Positions 31,311 through 39,746 of a stretch of 47,668 bases of DNA are shown one piece after another. Made by a program: the position numbers and the translations under genes. The DNA comes from an uncultured Bacteroidales bacterium (GTDB lineage Bacteria > Bacteroidota > Bacteroidia > Bacteroidales > UBA932), in NCBI GenBank assembly GCA_947303465.1, contig CAMYYI010000014.1:1-47668 (forward strand), given 5' to 3'. The notes under the pieces are model-generated. The model was given only the letters and a program-made list of their open reading frames with translations, had not been told where the DNA came from and made no database searches. Each line of letters starts with the position of its first letter. Position 1 is the first letter of the stretch.

Positions 31311-32330
31311 ATGAAACTCCGCATACTCTGTATACTGTCTGCGGCCCTTGTGCTGCCTGTCCTTGTCCAGTCCTGTAAGGAAAAAGAGGAGACCAAGGAG
31401 TACCTGAACGGGAGCCTTTCCGTAGAGCACGACATGCCTTCTTACGTGCAGCCCGGCGATAAATATACCTTTACTCCTTCAGGCGTTACCGCACCGGACG
31501 GCACCCCGGTGGGCTATTATTTTACCAGCCCCATCACTTCCAGGAAAGATACCTTGAAGAACGGAGCCACTTCCTTTGTGTATGAGGTTCCGGATTCCCT
31601 TGGCACTTTTACTCTCTCCTGCAACGCGTATGCAGTGGAGTCTTACGACAAGTACTACATCACTTCCAGCACCATGTCGTTTGTGGTCGTGAGTGACAAT
31701 CCGAACCATGCTTCAATCACCAACGTGCCTCATTCCGACAGCGATTCCCGGGTTTATATCGACGGACGGCTCTATTATGCCGGAAAGTCCGGCAGCCTGA
31801 CATGGCTCAGGAGCAACCTGGCAGTGGTGCGCAGGAACGACAGCGGCGACGAGGTTTTCGGCCGTTCATTCCGTTGCAGCAAGGCCATGCAGAATGTATT
31901 CGGCGGGTATTACACCTGGGAGGAAGCCCAGAGCGCATGCCCTGCCGGCTGGCATCTGCCCTCTGATGCGGAGTGGGTCGACCTACTCAAGTCGGTTGGC
32001 GCCCCCAGGGACCTGGAGCCCCTGCAGACCTCTCCCTCCGGCGCAGGAAAGCTTATGGTGAAGGCCCGCTTTAACGGGGAGTACATGTGGGACTACTACA
32101 GGGATGTTAATATAACCAATGATGCCCTGAGCGCAATCCCTACGGGTTATGCCAACGTTACCGACGGGGAGTATGTCTTCTACGGTGTTTCCGACTACGC
32201 CATGTTCTGGACCGCCGACGAGTACGAGGGAAAGGGAGTTTACCGTTACATCCATAAGGAGCACGACAACGTTTATGTCAACGTAGCCGACAAGCAGTCG
32301 TTCGCTGTCAGCGTGCGTTGTGTAAGATAA
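31311..32330 (+). CDS. FISUMP-domain lipoprotein
   Basis: A protein of 339 residues with a lipoprotein signal (VLVQSC-K). Residues 30-150 form a strand-rich Ig-like part. The C-terminal half is a FISUMP (Fibrobacter succinogenes major paralogous) domain: YYTWEEAQSACPAGWHLPSD, AEWVDLL, then AMFWTADEY and AVSVRCVR. Proteins of this type sit on the cell surface; their role is not known, and a carbohydrate or adhesion role is only suggested by the family. The RSH gene starts 9 nt after its stop. Confidence 0.85.
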   Translation: MKLRILCILSAALVLPVLVQSCKEKEETKEYLNGSLSVEHDMPSYVQPGDKYTFTPSGVTAPDGTPVGYYFTSPITSRKDTLKNGATSFVYEVPDSLGTFTLSCNAYAVESYDKYYITSSTMSFVVVSDNPNHASITNVPHSDSDSRVYIDGRLYYAGKSGSLTWLRSNLAVVRRNDSGDEVFGRSFRCSKAMQNVFGGYYTWEEAQSACPAGWHLPSDAEWVDLLKSVGAPRDLEPLQTSPSGAGKLMVKARFNGEYMWDYYRDVNITNDALSAIPTGYANVTDGEYVFYGVSDYAMFWTADEYEGKGVYRYIHKEHDNVYVNVADKQSFAVSVRCVR

Positions 32331-32339
32331 TCTGGAACG

Positions 32340-34226
32340 ATGGAAGAGATGAACAGTATAGATCTGGCCGCGCAGCATGTGTTCGACGTGATGGCGAAGA
32401 GGGTCTCCGAGGAGGACCTTCGCCGGATCAAGGATGCCTATGCAATGGCATCGGTCGCCCACGAGGGCCAGAAGCGCAACACCGGCGAACCTTACATCGT
32501 TCATCCCATAGCAGTCGCCAATATAGCCGCGGAGGAGTTGGAACTGGATGCCAACACCGTCATCGCGGCTTTTCTTCATGACGTCGTGGAAGATACCAGC
32601 TTCACCCTGGAAGACATTCGCGCCCGGTTCGGAGACGATGTGGCCTTCCTGGTGGATGTGGTGACCAAGCGCAAGAAGCACAACTACGAACATACCAAAC
32701 AGGTAGACAATTACCGCCAGATACTGGAGTCCGTGCACTTCGATATCCGTGCATTGCTCGTCAAGCTCAGCGACCGCCTGCACAACATGCGCACTCTGGA
32801 CAGCATGCGCCCGGACAAGCAGATGAAAATAGCCGGAGAGACGGATTTCTTCTACGCCCCTCTGGCCGGACGCCTGGGACTGTACCACGTCAAGACCGAG
32901 CTGGAGAACCTGTCGTTCCGTTTCCGCTGCCCCAGGGAGTACGAAATGCTGCTCCGCCAGCTGGAAGAGGACCACAAGCGCACGGAGGCCACGCTCAAGG
33001 AGTTTACGAACGAGATTGAGCAGATAATGGAGCAGAACGGTATCAAGGCACGCGTTCAGGTGCGTTACCGCAAGCCTTACAGCATGTGGCGCGAGATGAG
33101 GGAGAACCAGTGCGACTTTGCCAGGGTGGAGTTCAAGCACTTCGTGCGCATCATTTACGAGCCCATAACGGAATGGAGCCGTTCCCTATCACCAGAGAAA
33201 GATACCAGCCTCTTCATCTATTCCTGCCTTACCAATCATTTTAAGGAGCGCCCCGGCAGCGTGGTCAATTATATTGATTACCCCAAGGACAACGGTTACC
33301 AGAGCTTCCACGTGCGCCTTCTGAACAAGGCCGGCGTTTGGGAAGAGATGCATATCGCCTCCGAGCGCATGCACCGCAATGCCCGGCTGGGCTGCGTAGT
33401 GGAGCGTGACGAGAGCTGGCTGGAGCGCTTCAAGGCAGTGCTCCAGAATATAGCCGAGAGCGGCGACGGTTACATCTTCATGGACAGCGTAAGCTCGTCC
33501 CTGTACAACGAGGATATCCTGGCATTCACGCCCAACGGCAAGGGTATAATACTGCCCAAGGGTGCGACCGCCCTGGATTTTGCATTCGAGGTTCACACGG
33601 AGATAGGCGATCATGCCAAGTATGCCCGTATCAACGGAGCCCTCAAACCTATCAGGACAGAGTTGCAGAGGGGTGACTGCGTGGAGATAGGCACTTCGGA
33701 GGATGTGAGCCCCAAGCCCGAGTGGCTCAATTACGCCAAGACCTACAAAGCCCGCCGTCGCCTGCACGACCTGCTCCGCGACGACGCCGCGTTGAAGTTC
33801 AACTTGTGCAGGAAGTGCAACCCGCTGCCTGGCGAGGAGGTAATAGGATTCAAGGACGACAAGGGCGAGATAACGGTGCACAGCCGCCATTGCCCGGAGG
33901 CTATCAAGCTTGCCTCCGAAAACGGCAACAGCATAGTGTCGGTGGCATTCAATCCGGAAGACAGCAAGCGCTACCCTGTGACTATCAAGATAGTGGCCAT
34001 CGACCGTTATCACCTTCTGAGGGATATCATAGACTGCTTCGTGGAGCGTCAGCATCTGTCCATGACGCAACTTTCCACTCACACCGAAGACGAAATAGTC
34101 ACCTGCATCATAGATTTTCCCGTCCGTTCCGTGGACGAGCTTCATCTTACCATGGAAGGCATCTCCGCCATATCAGGGGTCGATGAGGTGCGCCGTATCA
34201 CCAGGGGGGAGGAAGAGAAGCAATAG
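32340..34226 (+). CDS. RSH (SpoT-like) enzyme, hydrolase intact, synthetase apparently degenerate
   Basis: A protein of 628 residues. The HD hydrolase keeps YIVHP (His55), FLHDVVEDT (His80-Asp81, Glu84-Asp85) and KLSDRLHNMRTL, so it should break down (p)ppGpp. The synthetase region keeps KDNGYQSFHV, but the FDLLAIR-type catalytic Asp block reads FKHFVRI and EIQIRT reads EMHIAS, so synthesis is probably lost. TGS (DILAFTPNGKGI), a Zn-finger-like CRKCNPLPGEEVIG with HSRHC, and a C-terminal ACT domain follow. A separate Rel-type synthetase is expected elsewhere in the genome. The 3' end overlaps the convergent comEC by 29 nt. Confidence 0.85.
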   Translation: MEEMNSIDLAAQHVFDVMAKRVSEEDLRRIKDAYAMASVAHEGQKRNTGEPYIVHPIAVANIAAEELELDANTVIAAFLHDVVEDTSFTLEDIRARFGDDVAFLVDVVTKRKKHNYEHTKQVDNYRQILESVHFDIRALLVKLSDRLHNMRTLDSMRPDKQMKIAGETDFFYAPLAGRLGLYHVKTELENLSFRFRCPREYEMLLRQLEEDHKRTEATLKEFTNEIEQIMEQNGIKARVQVRYRKPYSMWREMRENQCDFARVEFKHFVRIIYEPITEWSRSLSPEKDTSLFIYSCLTNHFKERPGSVVNYIDYPKDNGYQSFHVRLLNKAGVWEEMHIASERMHRNARLGCVVERDESWLERFKAVLQNIAESGDGYIFMDSVSSSLYNEDILAFTPNGKGIILPKGATALDFAFEVHTEIGDHAKYARINGALKPIRTELQRGDCVEIGTSEDVSPKPEWLNYAKTYKARRRLHDLLRDDAALKFNLCRKCNPLPGEEVIGFKDDKGEITVHSRHCPEAIKLASENGNSIVSVAFNPEDSKRYPVTIKIVAIDRYHLLRDIIDCFVERQHLSMTQLSTHTEDEIVTCIIDFPVRSVDELHLTMEGISAISGVDEVRRITRGEEEKQ

Positions 34227-35268
34227 TCTCCAGGCAGAATTCCAACAGCTGCACCATTTTTCCGCATGCCAGCGCCAGGGCCTGCGGGCATCCGCATGTG
34301 GCCTCCAGCACTGCGGCGGCAACGGAGGCTATTATAATCACTTCGCTTAACGGGAGCGCTATCAGGTTGGTAAGCAGGAAGTAGGTGGGGAAGCTGTGAA
34401 AGTGGTACCATGCCGCAGGAGCCGTGAACAGCTGGCAGGACAAAGACATCGCGGCACTCTTCCAGATGGCCCGCAGAGGGTCGGCGCGGCCGTTCCCGGG
34501 ATACCACGATTCCAGTTCCGGGTACACTACCGTGATTCCCATCATGGCCAGATAAGAGAGCTGAAAGCCGGCTGAAGATATGATGCCTGGATGCAATGCC
34601 AGCTGTATGGTAAGGGCAAGGCAGAATGTGCCGAGAGGGGAGTGCGCCCTCCCGCTCATCGCCTTGCCGGCCTCGTTGATGCAGATAAACAGAAATGCCC
34701 GTACAATGGACGGAGATGCACCCGTAGCTATGGCGTACAGGCCGCAGAGGCCGGCTGTAGTGCAGCTGCGAAAGAGCCTTGCTGCAGGGGAGTTGCCCAC
34801 TATGGCCAGCAGCCGGCAAACACAGGCGTAGATAACTCCGAGATGCAGGCCGGAAAGGGCCAGGATATGTGAGGCGCCGCTTTGACGGAAGGCGTTTATG
34901 GTCTCCCGCGGAAGCTGGCCGCGGTGCCCGGTAAGCAGGGCGCTTATAATGCCTGTGCTGTGCTCTCCCTCGAACGGAATCCTGTTCAGAATGGCTCGCA
35001 GGCCCTCTGCCAGCCCGGTGGCGCGTGCTGCTTTTTCAGCGCCGGGGGCAAGCGCCTGGCTGCACCAGCAGAGGACTCCCAGGAAGAAATACAAAAGTAT
35101 GAGGGCAAAAGTGCAGCGCCTTTTACTTATGACGCAGAAGCAGAACAATGCCGCGACGGCCACGCTGCTCGCCAGTGCGCCCGCGAAGGGCACGGCCGTC
35201 AGCGCCGCCGTCGCTACGCCTGCCGCGAACGGCAGGGACAGGGAAATGATTCCGCTTTTGTTTTTCAC
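34198..35268 (-). CDS. ComEC/Rec2-family competence domain protein, short form
   Basis: A protein of 356 residues, almost entirely hydrophobic. After two or three N-terminal spans, the competence-domain signature SGASHILALSGLHLGV (about 130-145) appears, followed by ATGASPSIVRA and FQLSYLAMMG. ComEC forms the inner-membrane channel for DNA uptake. Usual members are about 600-750 residues with an OB-like DUF4131 domain ahead; here that domain is not seen and no beta-lactamase-like tail follows. The start codon is GTG (35268). It may be a reduced channel or not used for uptake. Confidence 0.78.
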   Translation of the reverse strand: MKNKSGIISLSLPFAAGVATAALTAVPFAGALASSVAVAALFCFCVISKRRCTFALILLYFFLGVLCWCSQALAPGAEKAARATGLAEGLRAILNRIPFEGEHSTGIISALLTGHRGQLPRETINAFRQSGASHILALSGLHLGVIYACVCRLLAIVGNSPAARLFRSCTTAGLCGLYAIATGASPSIVRAFLFICINEAGKAMSGRAHSPLGTFCLALTIQLALHPGIISSAGFQLSYLAMMGITVVYPELESWYPGNGRADPLRAIWKSAAMSLSCQLFTAPAAWYHFHSFPTYFLLTNLIALPLSEVIIIASVAAAVLEATCGCPQALALACGKMVQLLEFCLETIASLPPPW

Positions 35269-35309
35269 AGTTTATCGTTTAAGCGCTGCAATTTAGTCAA
35301 TATTTTTGT

Positions 35310-35317
35310 TAAATTTG
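35310..35317 (+). promoter_or_regulatory. -7 box TAAATTTG for ackA
   Basis: A perfect TAnnTTTG lies 19 nt before the ATG at 35337. It likely drives ackA and the downstream phosphotransacylase; the mazG gene may be included. Confidence 0.65.
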
Positions 35318-35336
35318 TACACTTATTGACACTCAT

Positions 35337-36554
35337 ATGATAATACTGGTAATCAATTGCGGCAGCTCTTCTGTGAAGTATCAGCTTCTGGATATGAAGA
35401 GCGATGATGTGTATGATATCCTGGCCAAGGGCCTGGTAGAGAAAATCGGCCTCCCGGAGGGCACAATCAAGCACAAACCGGCAGGAAAGGAAGGCTTCGT
35501 GCGCGACCTGCCCATCCCCGACCACAAGATAGGAATGAAACTGGTGCTCGACGCCCTGGTAGACCCTGTTTACGGAGTCCTCAAGTCTTTCGACGATATC
35601 GAGGCTGTGGGTCACCGCATCGTTCAGGGAGCGGATTTCTTCAGCGGAAGCGCCCTGGTAGACGATGACGTGCTGGAGAAGATAGGTATCTGCTGCGACT
35701 TTGCACCGCTCCACAATCCTGCTCACCTCCTTGGTATCCATGCAGTCAGTGCCGTACTGCCCGACGTTCCGCAGGTCGTTACCTTCGATACCGCCTTCCA
35801 TCAGACCATGGAGCCCTACGCCTATATGTACGCGCTCCCGTATGAGTATTACGAGAAGTATCACGTACGCCGTTACGGCGCTCACGGCACCAGCCATCAG
35901 TACGTGTCCCAGAGGGGCGCCAAACTTGCCGGCCTGGACCTCGAGCACTCCAAAATCATCACCTGCCACATAGGCAACGGCAGTTCTGTCACAGCAATCA
36001 AGGACGGCAAGTGCATAGACACCTCCATGGGCTTCACCCCGCTTGAGGGCATGATCATGGGCACCCGTTGCGGCATCATAGACGCCAACATCGTTCCGTA
36101 CATCATGAAGAAGGAGAATCTTACTCCGGATCAGATGACGGACATCATGAACAAGAAGAGCGGCTTCCTGGGCCTCAGCGGCGTGAGTTCCGACGCCCGC
36201 GATATGGACGCCCTCGCAAAGCAGGGTGACCGCAAGGCCAAAATAGTGCTCAAGAAACTCACCTTCGACATAGTAAAGCTGGTTGGCGGCTACATTGCCG
36301 AGATGAACGGCGTGGACCTGATTATCTTCACCGCCGGCATCGGAGAGAACAATCCCCACCTGCGCCGCCGTGTCTGTGAGCAGCTTGCTTACATGGGCGT
36401 GAAGATAGATACGGAGGTCAATGAGAAGGCCCGCGGTGCGGAGACCATACTCTCAACCCCGGATTCTACCGTCAAGGTAGCCCTCATTCCTACCGACGAG
36501 GAACTGGTGATTGCCCGCGACACCATGAGAATAGTATCAACAATAGAAGAATAG
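35337..36554 (+). CDS. ackA: acetate kinase
   Basis: A protein of 405 residues of the ASKHA fold. The N-terminal phosphate loop is INCGSSSVKYQLLD; FDTAFHQTM, the family signature, lies near 150; GNGSSVTAI and FTAGIGENNP bind ATP. It makes ATP and acetate from acetyl phosphate, or the reverse. Length and signature fit AckA rather than butyrate kinase. The phosphotransacylase gene starts 4 nt after its stop, so both steps of acyl-CoA to acid conversion are co-expressed. Confidence 0.95.
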   Translation: MIILVINCGSSSVKYQLLDMKSDDVYDILAKGLVEKIGLPEGTIKHKPAGKEGFVRDLPIPDHKIGMKLVLDALVDPVYGVLKSFDDIEAVGHRIVQGADFFSGSALVDDDVLEKIGICCDFAPLHNPAHLLGIHAVSAVLPDVPQVVTFDTAFHQTMEPYAYMYALPYEYYEKYHVRRYGAHGTSHQYVSQRGAKLAGLDLEHSKIITCHIGNGSSVTAIKDGKCIDTSMGFTPLEGMIMGTRCGIIDANIVPYIMKKENLTPDQMTDIMNKKSGFLGLSGVSSDARDMDALAKQGDRKAKIVLKKLTFDIVKLVGGYIAEMNGVDLIIFTAGIGENNPHLRRRVCEQLAYMGVKIDTEVNEKARGAETILSTPDSTVKVALIPTDEELVIARDTMRIVSTIEE

Positions 36555-36558
36555 CATC

Positions 36559-37470
36559 ATGATAAAGAATTTCAACGACGTATTCGAGACGCTTAAGTCC
36601 AAAGGGATTTGCAAGCGCATGATTGTGGCCTGGGGTGTAGATGAACACTCAATCGAGGCGGCATACAAGGCTGCCGAGATGGGTTTTGTGCAGGTGACAC
36701 TGGTGGGCGACGCTTCCAAGATAGCTGCCGTGTGCGAAGCCAACGGACTGGATATGGGCAAGTTTACCGTGGTGGACAACCCGGTGGAGATTAAGGCTGT
36801 AGCCCAGGCGGTACAGATGGTTCACGACGGCGAGGGCGACGTGCTCATGAAGGGACTTTGCTCTACGGACAAGTTCCTCCGCGCCATCCTTAACAAGGAA
36901 ACCGGCCTCCTGCCTCCCAAGGGCCTCCTTTCTCACGTGAGCGTAGTTGAGAACCCCAATTATCCCAAGCTCATCTTCTTCTCCGACATGGCTGTAGTGC
37001 CTCTGCCGGACTTCCGCCAGAAGGTGAAGATTGCTGGATTCCTGCTTGGAGTGGCAAAGTCGTTCGGTATAGAGAAACCCAAGATTGCCTTCGTAGCTGC
37101 TTCCGAGCAGATGCTGGATTCCATGCCCGCCTGCATAGAGGGCGCAATGCTCGCCAAGATGTGCGACCGCGGCCAGATTCCCGGCTGCATAGGCGACGGC
37201 CCCCTGGCCCTCGACGTCTGCATAGATCCCGAGTCGGTCCAGATCAAGAAGCTCAAGAGCGAGGTTGCCGGCGACGCTGACTGCCTCCTGTTCCCCAATA
37301 TTGAGTCTGCCAACGTATTCTGGAAGACCAACAGCAAGCTCTGCGTAGGCGTACGCCAGGCCGGCATGCTGGTAGGAACCACGGCTCCCTGTATCCTCGC
37401 TTCCCGCGCCGACAGCGTGGACACCAAGCTGAACTCCATCGCCGAAGCGGTGATGTTCGTCAGCAAGTAG
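36559..37470 (+). CDS. phosphate acyltransferase (Ptb/Pta-like)
   Basis: A protein of 303 residues of the PTA_PTB fold: VLMKGLCSTDKFLRAIL, LLSHVSVVE, GDGPLALDV and GADCLLFPNIESANVF-like blocks (here GDADCLLFPNIE) are seen. The short single-domain form is typical of phosphate butyryltransferase, but next to ackA it may serve acetyl-CoA to acetyl phosphate. Acyl-chain preference cannot be told from sequence. It is the second gene of the acid-forming operon. Confidence 0.88.
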   Translation: MIKNFNDVFETLKSKGICKRMIVAWGVDEHSIEAAYKAAEMGFVQVTLVGDASKIAAVCEANGLDMGKFTVVDNPVEIKAVAQAVQMVHDGEGDVLMKGLCSTDKFLRAILNKETGLLPPKGLLSHVSVVENPNYPKLIFFSDMAVVPLPDFRQKVKIAGFLLGVAKSFGIEKPKIAFVAASEQMLDSMPACIEGAMLAKMCDRGQIPGCIGDGPLALDVCIDPESVQIKKLKSEVAGDADCLLFPNIESANVFWKTNSKLCVGVRQAGMLVGTTAPCILASRADSVDTKLNSIAEAVMFVSK

Positions 37471-37475
37471 CCAAC

Positions 37476-37502
37476 TGTCATTCTGAGCGAAGCGAAGAAT
37501 CT
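37476..37502. repeat. 27-bp dispersed repeat, intergenic copy
   Basis: Identical over 27 bases to 38069-38095 inside mazG. The core is GAGCGAAGCGAAG and the ends ATTCT/AGAAT make it an imperfect palindrome. It ends 3 nt before the mazG start codon, so it forms most of that gene's leader. Confidence 0.85.
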
Positions 37503-37505
37503 CTC

Positions 37506-38330
37506 ATGCATACAAGGGATGAAAAGATACAAGCGTTCGGGCGTCTGTTAGATATAATGGATGCCCTTCGCGAGCGCTGCCCATGGAACGGTGAGCAGAC
37601 TATGGAAAGCATACGCCGGCTCACCGAGGAGGAGGTTTACGAGCTGAGCGACGCAATCCTGAAAGGGGAGAGTTCGGCGGTGAGCAAGGAGATAGGGGAC
37701 CTCTTGTATCACATGGTGTTCTATGCGCGCATAGGGCAGGAGCAGGGCGAGTTCGACATTGCCGACTGCATAGACAAGGTGTGCGAGAAGATGATTTTCC
37801 GGCATCCTCACGTATTTGGGCCGGATGCGGGAAGGCAGACTTCCGCCAAGGAGATTGCCGATACCTGGGAGTTGGTTAAAGCCAGGGAGAAAGGCGGAAA
37901 CAAGACCGTCATGGAGGGAATTCCCGATGCCATGCCGGCGCTGCTCAAGGCACTTGCAATGCAGGAGAAGGCCCGAGGCTGCGGCTTCGATTGGGAAAAG
38001 AAGGAAGACGTCTGGGATAAGGTCTCTGAAGAGTTCCGCGAAGTCCGCGACGCTATAGCGGCCTCTCCTGTCATTCTGAGCGAAGCGAAGAATCTACCCG
38101 ATCGCGACCATGTCTCAGAAGAATTCGGAGACCTGTTGTTTGCCGTGCTCAACGCCGCTCGGCTATACGGTGTAGATGCCGAGGCGGCCCTCAGCGCCAC
38201 CTGCAGCAAGTTCCGTCGCCGCTTCAACTACGTGGAGGCCCGCATACGTTCGCAGGGCCGCACCCTTGCCGACGCCACCCTCGCCGACATGGACGCCCTC
38301 TGGGACGAAGCCAAAGCCCTCGGGCTTTAG
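37506..38330 (+). CDS. mazG: MazG nucleoside triphosphate pyrophosphohydrolase
   Basis: A protein of 274 residues with two MazG domains. The first (about 10-115) has CPWNGEQTMESIRR and EEVYELSDAI and EIGDLLYHMVF; the second (about 150-265) has CGFDWEKKEDVWDKV and SEEFGDLLFAVLN, giving the usual Glu and Asp metal ligands. It hydrolyses NTPs to NMP and pyrophosphate and cleans damaged nucleotides. Residues about 188-197, in the second domain region, read VILSEAKNLP and come from the 27-bp repeat, which does not break the frame. It probably starts at 37506, right after the intergenic copy of that repeat. Confidence 0.92.
   Translation: MHTRDEKIQAFGRLLDIMDALRERCPWNGEQTMESIRRLTEEEVYELSDAILKGESSAVSKEIGDLLYHMVFYARIGQEQGEFDIADCIDKVCEKMIFRHPHVFGPDAGRQTSAKEIADTWELVKAREKGGNKTVMEGIPDAMPALLKALAMQEKARGCGFDWEKKEDVWDKVSEEFREVRDAIAASPVILSEAKNLPDRDHVSEEFGDLLFAVLNAARLYGVDAEAALSATCSKFRRRFNYVEARIRSQGRTLADATLADMDALWDEAKALGL
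38069..38095. repeat. 27-bp dispersed repeat, copy inside mazG
   Basis: Exact copy of 37476-37502. In the mazG frame it encodes VILSEAKNL. It lies between EVRDAIAASP and PDRDHVSEEFGD, a loop between helices, where an insertion is tolerated. Confidence 0.85.
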
Positions 38331-38373
38331 CTGTCCGTTTTTTGTAACCTCTTCATTACCAGTATCATACGAA

Positions 38374-38403
38374 TCTCCCTGGTGCATTTTCACACTAGGG
38401 AGA
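38374..38403. repeat. palindromic hairpin, 11-8-11 family, copy B
   Basis: The arms TCTCCCTGGTG and CACTAGGGAGA (one G-T pair) surround an 8-nt loop; three more bases pair on each side (38371-38406). It lies between the convergent mazG and hydrolase genes with no T run, and about 1.3 kb from the transposase stop. Related to copies A and C. Confidence 0.8.
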
Positions 38404-38444
38404 TTCAGTTCTAGTTGATTATCAACGACTTGTAATTAACGGTG

Positions 38445-39680
38445 CTATTGCAAACCAATCCAATCAACGATATCCTCCAGTACCTCGGGAGCAATAGTCT
38501 CCTCTATTCTGGCATATTCATATGAGAGACCGGTTTTGCAATGCTGGAAAAGGTGGTTGAGCCCGGGATACAGTCGGCAATCGGCAGATGGACAGAGTGC
38601 TTCGACCTTGGCAAGGTTGTATTCCGGGATCACCTGAGTGTCCTTGTCGCCGTTGATGGCCAGGCAAGGGCATTTTATACCAGCGACGAATGGCGCAGGA
38701 TCCAGCTGCACGAAGCAATCCATCCATACGTTCTTCTGCTTTAGCATTTTCCGGACAGCCGCCTTGGCAGCGAATCCAGCAAGTTTTTCGGGTGCCCCTT
38801 GAAGCTCAATCATTCTGGTCATCTGCCTGATGAGGGTACTGTCACCTCTGTCTGCCATTCCTGCAAGACTGACGATGAAGTCGGGACATATTTCCTCGTC
38901 GGCACCCAGTATGAATGCGATAGTTCCTCCCTCGCTATGGCCTACAATTCCGGCCTTTCTGAACCTTTCGCTCCGAAGATATTCCAGGGCGGCACTTGCA
39001 TCTTTCGCGAAATCGAAGGTCGTGGCTTCTTCGAACACCCCGCTGGATCCGCCGCAACCGCGGTCGTCATAACGCAGGGAGGCGATTCCATTGCGGGCCA
39101 AGGCGTCAGCGATGACTGCGAACGGCTTGTGCGCCATCAGCTCCTCATCCCTATTCTGCTGGCCGCTGCCGCTTACCAGCACAACGGCCTTCGTAGACTC
39201 CGGATTATATCCTGAAGGAAGCGTCAGAGTTCCTGAGAGTACGACTCCATCATGTTCAAAGCTAACATCCTCAGTCTCATAGGGGAAAGGCGGCTCGGGA
39301 GTCTGTGGACGGTTTCGCTTCAGTTCACCGCGTCCCATCGCTATCCGCTTCTTCATGCCCATCTGCGAGAACGTGCCGACTAGAGAATCGCCCACAAGGC
39401 TGCAGGTCATTTTACCAGGCATGTCTAAAAACTTAATTCTTAATGAATTATCTCCATTCATGGTAGCCTTGGCCTTGAGGTCATATGCGCCTTGGTCAGG
39501 AGAATCCAAGAAGCAACTGTCTTCCAGATGAAGGACGAGAGCCAACCCCAGACCTTCTATTTCTCCACTCCACGTGCCTTTGAGTTCTGAAGGAATTACG
39601 CTTTGCTTCTGTAGTCCGTTACATGCGAGAAACGCAATAATCGCTGTCGCCAAAGTGAGAAAACGCGCTATATAATTCAT
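38445..39680 (-). CDS. alpha/beta hydrolase lipoprotein (serine esterase-like)
   Basis: A protein of 411 residues with a lipoprotein signal (IAFLAC-N), so anchored outside the cytoplasm. An N-terminal strand-rich domain of about 130 residues is followed by an alpha/beta hydrolase domain: VLVSGSGQQNRD, YDDRGCGGSSG, the nucleophile elbow VGHSEGG, the acid in AINGDKD, and the His in GLNHLF. It should hydrolyse an ester or peptide bond of an unknown substrate. Its promoter is 39704-39734. Base composition is more AT-rich than most neighbours. Confidence 0.83.
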   Translation of the reverse strand: MNYIARFLTLATAIIAFLACNGLQKQSVIPSELKGTWSGEIEGLGLALVLHLEDSCFLDSPDQGAYDLKAKATMNGDNSLRIKFLDMPGKMTCSLVGDSLVGTFSQMGMKKRIAMGRGELKRNRPQTPEPPFPYETEDVSFEHDGVVLSGTLTLPSGYNPESTKAVVLVSGSGQQNRDEELMAHKPFAVIADALARNGIASLRYDDRGCGGSSGVFEEATTFDFAKDASAALEYLRSERFRKAGIVGHSEGGTIAFILGADEEICPDFIVSLAGMADRGDSTLIRQMTRMIELQGAPEKLAGFAAKAAVRKMLKQKNVWMDCFVQLDPAPFVAGIKCPCLAINGDKDTQVIPEYNLAKVEALCPSADCRLYPGLNHLFQHCKTGLSYEYARIEETIAPEVLEDIVDWIGLQ

Positions 39681-39703
39681 GATACCTATTGTTTGTTGTT
39701 ATG

Positions 39704-39734
39704 CAAAAATAATAATTTCTTATTGATAAACAAT
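39704..39734 (-). promoter_or_regulatory. promoter for the hydrolase (ATTG-N19-TATTTTTG)
   Basis: On the minus strand, ATTG (39731-39734) and TATTTTTG (39704-39711) are 19 nt apart. A 23-nt leader leads to the ATG at 39680. Confidence 0.6.
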
Positions 39735-39746
39735 AAAAGATCTGTT

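Noticed and set aside
35337..36554. Butyrate kinase instead of acetate kinase
   Set aside because: Length (405) and the TAFHQTM signature fit AckA; the neighbouring Ptb-like enzyme alone does not decide it.
38374..38403. Simple rho-independent terminator between mazG and the hydrolase
   Set aside because: No T run on either strand, and its sequence and geometry match two other hairpins next to or away from the transposase; kept as a repeat.
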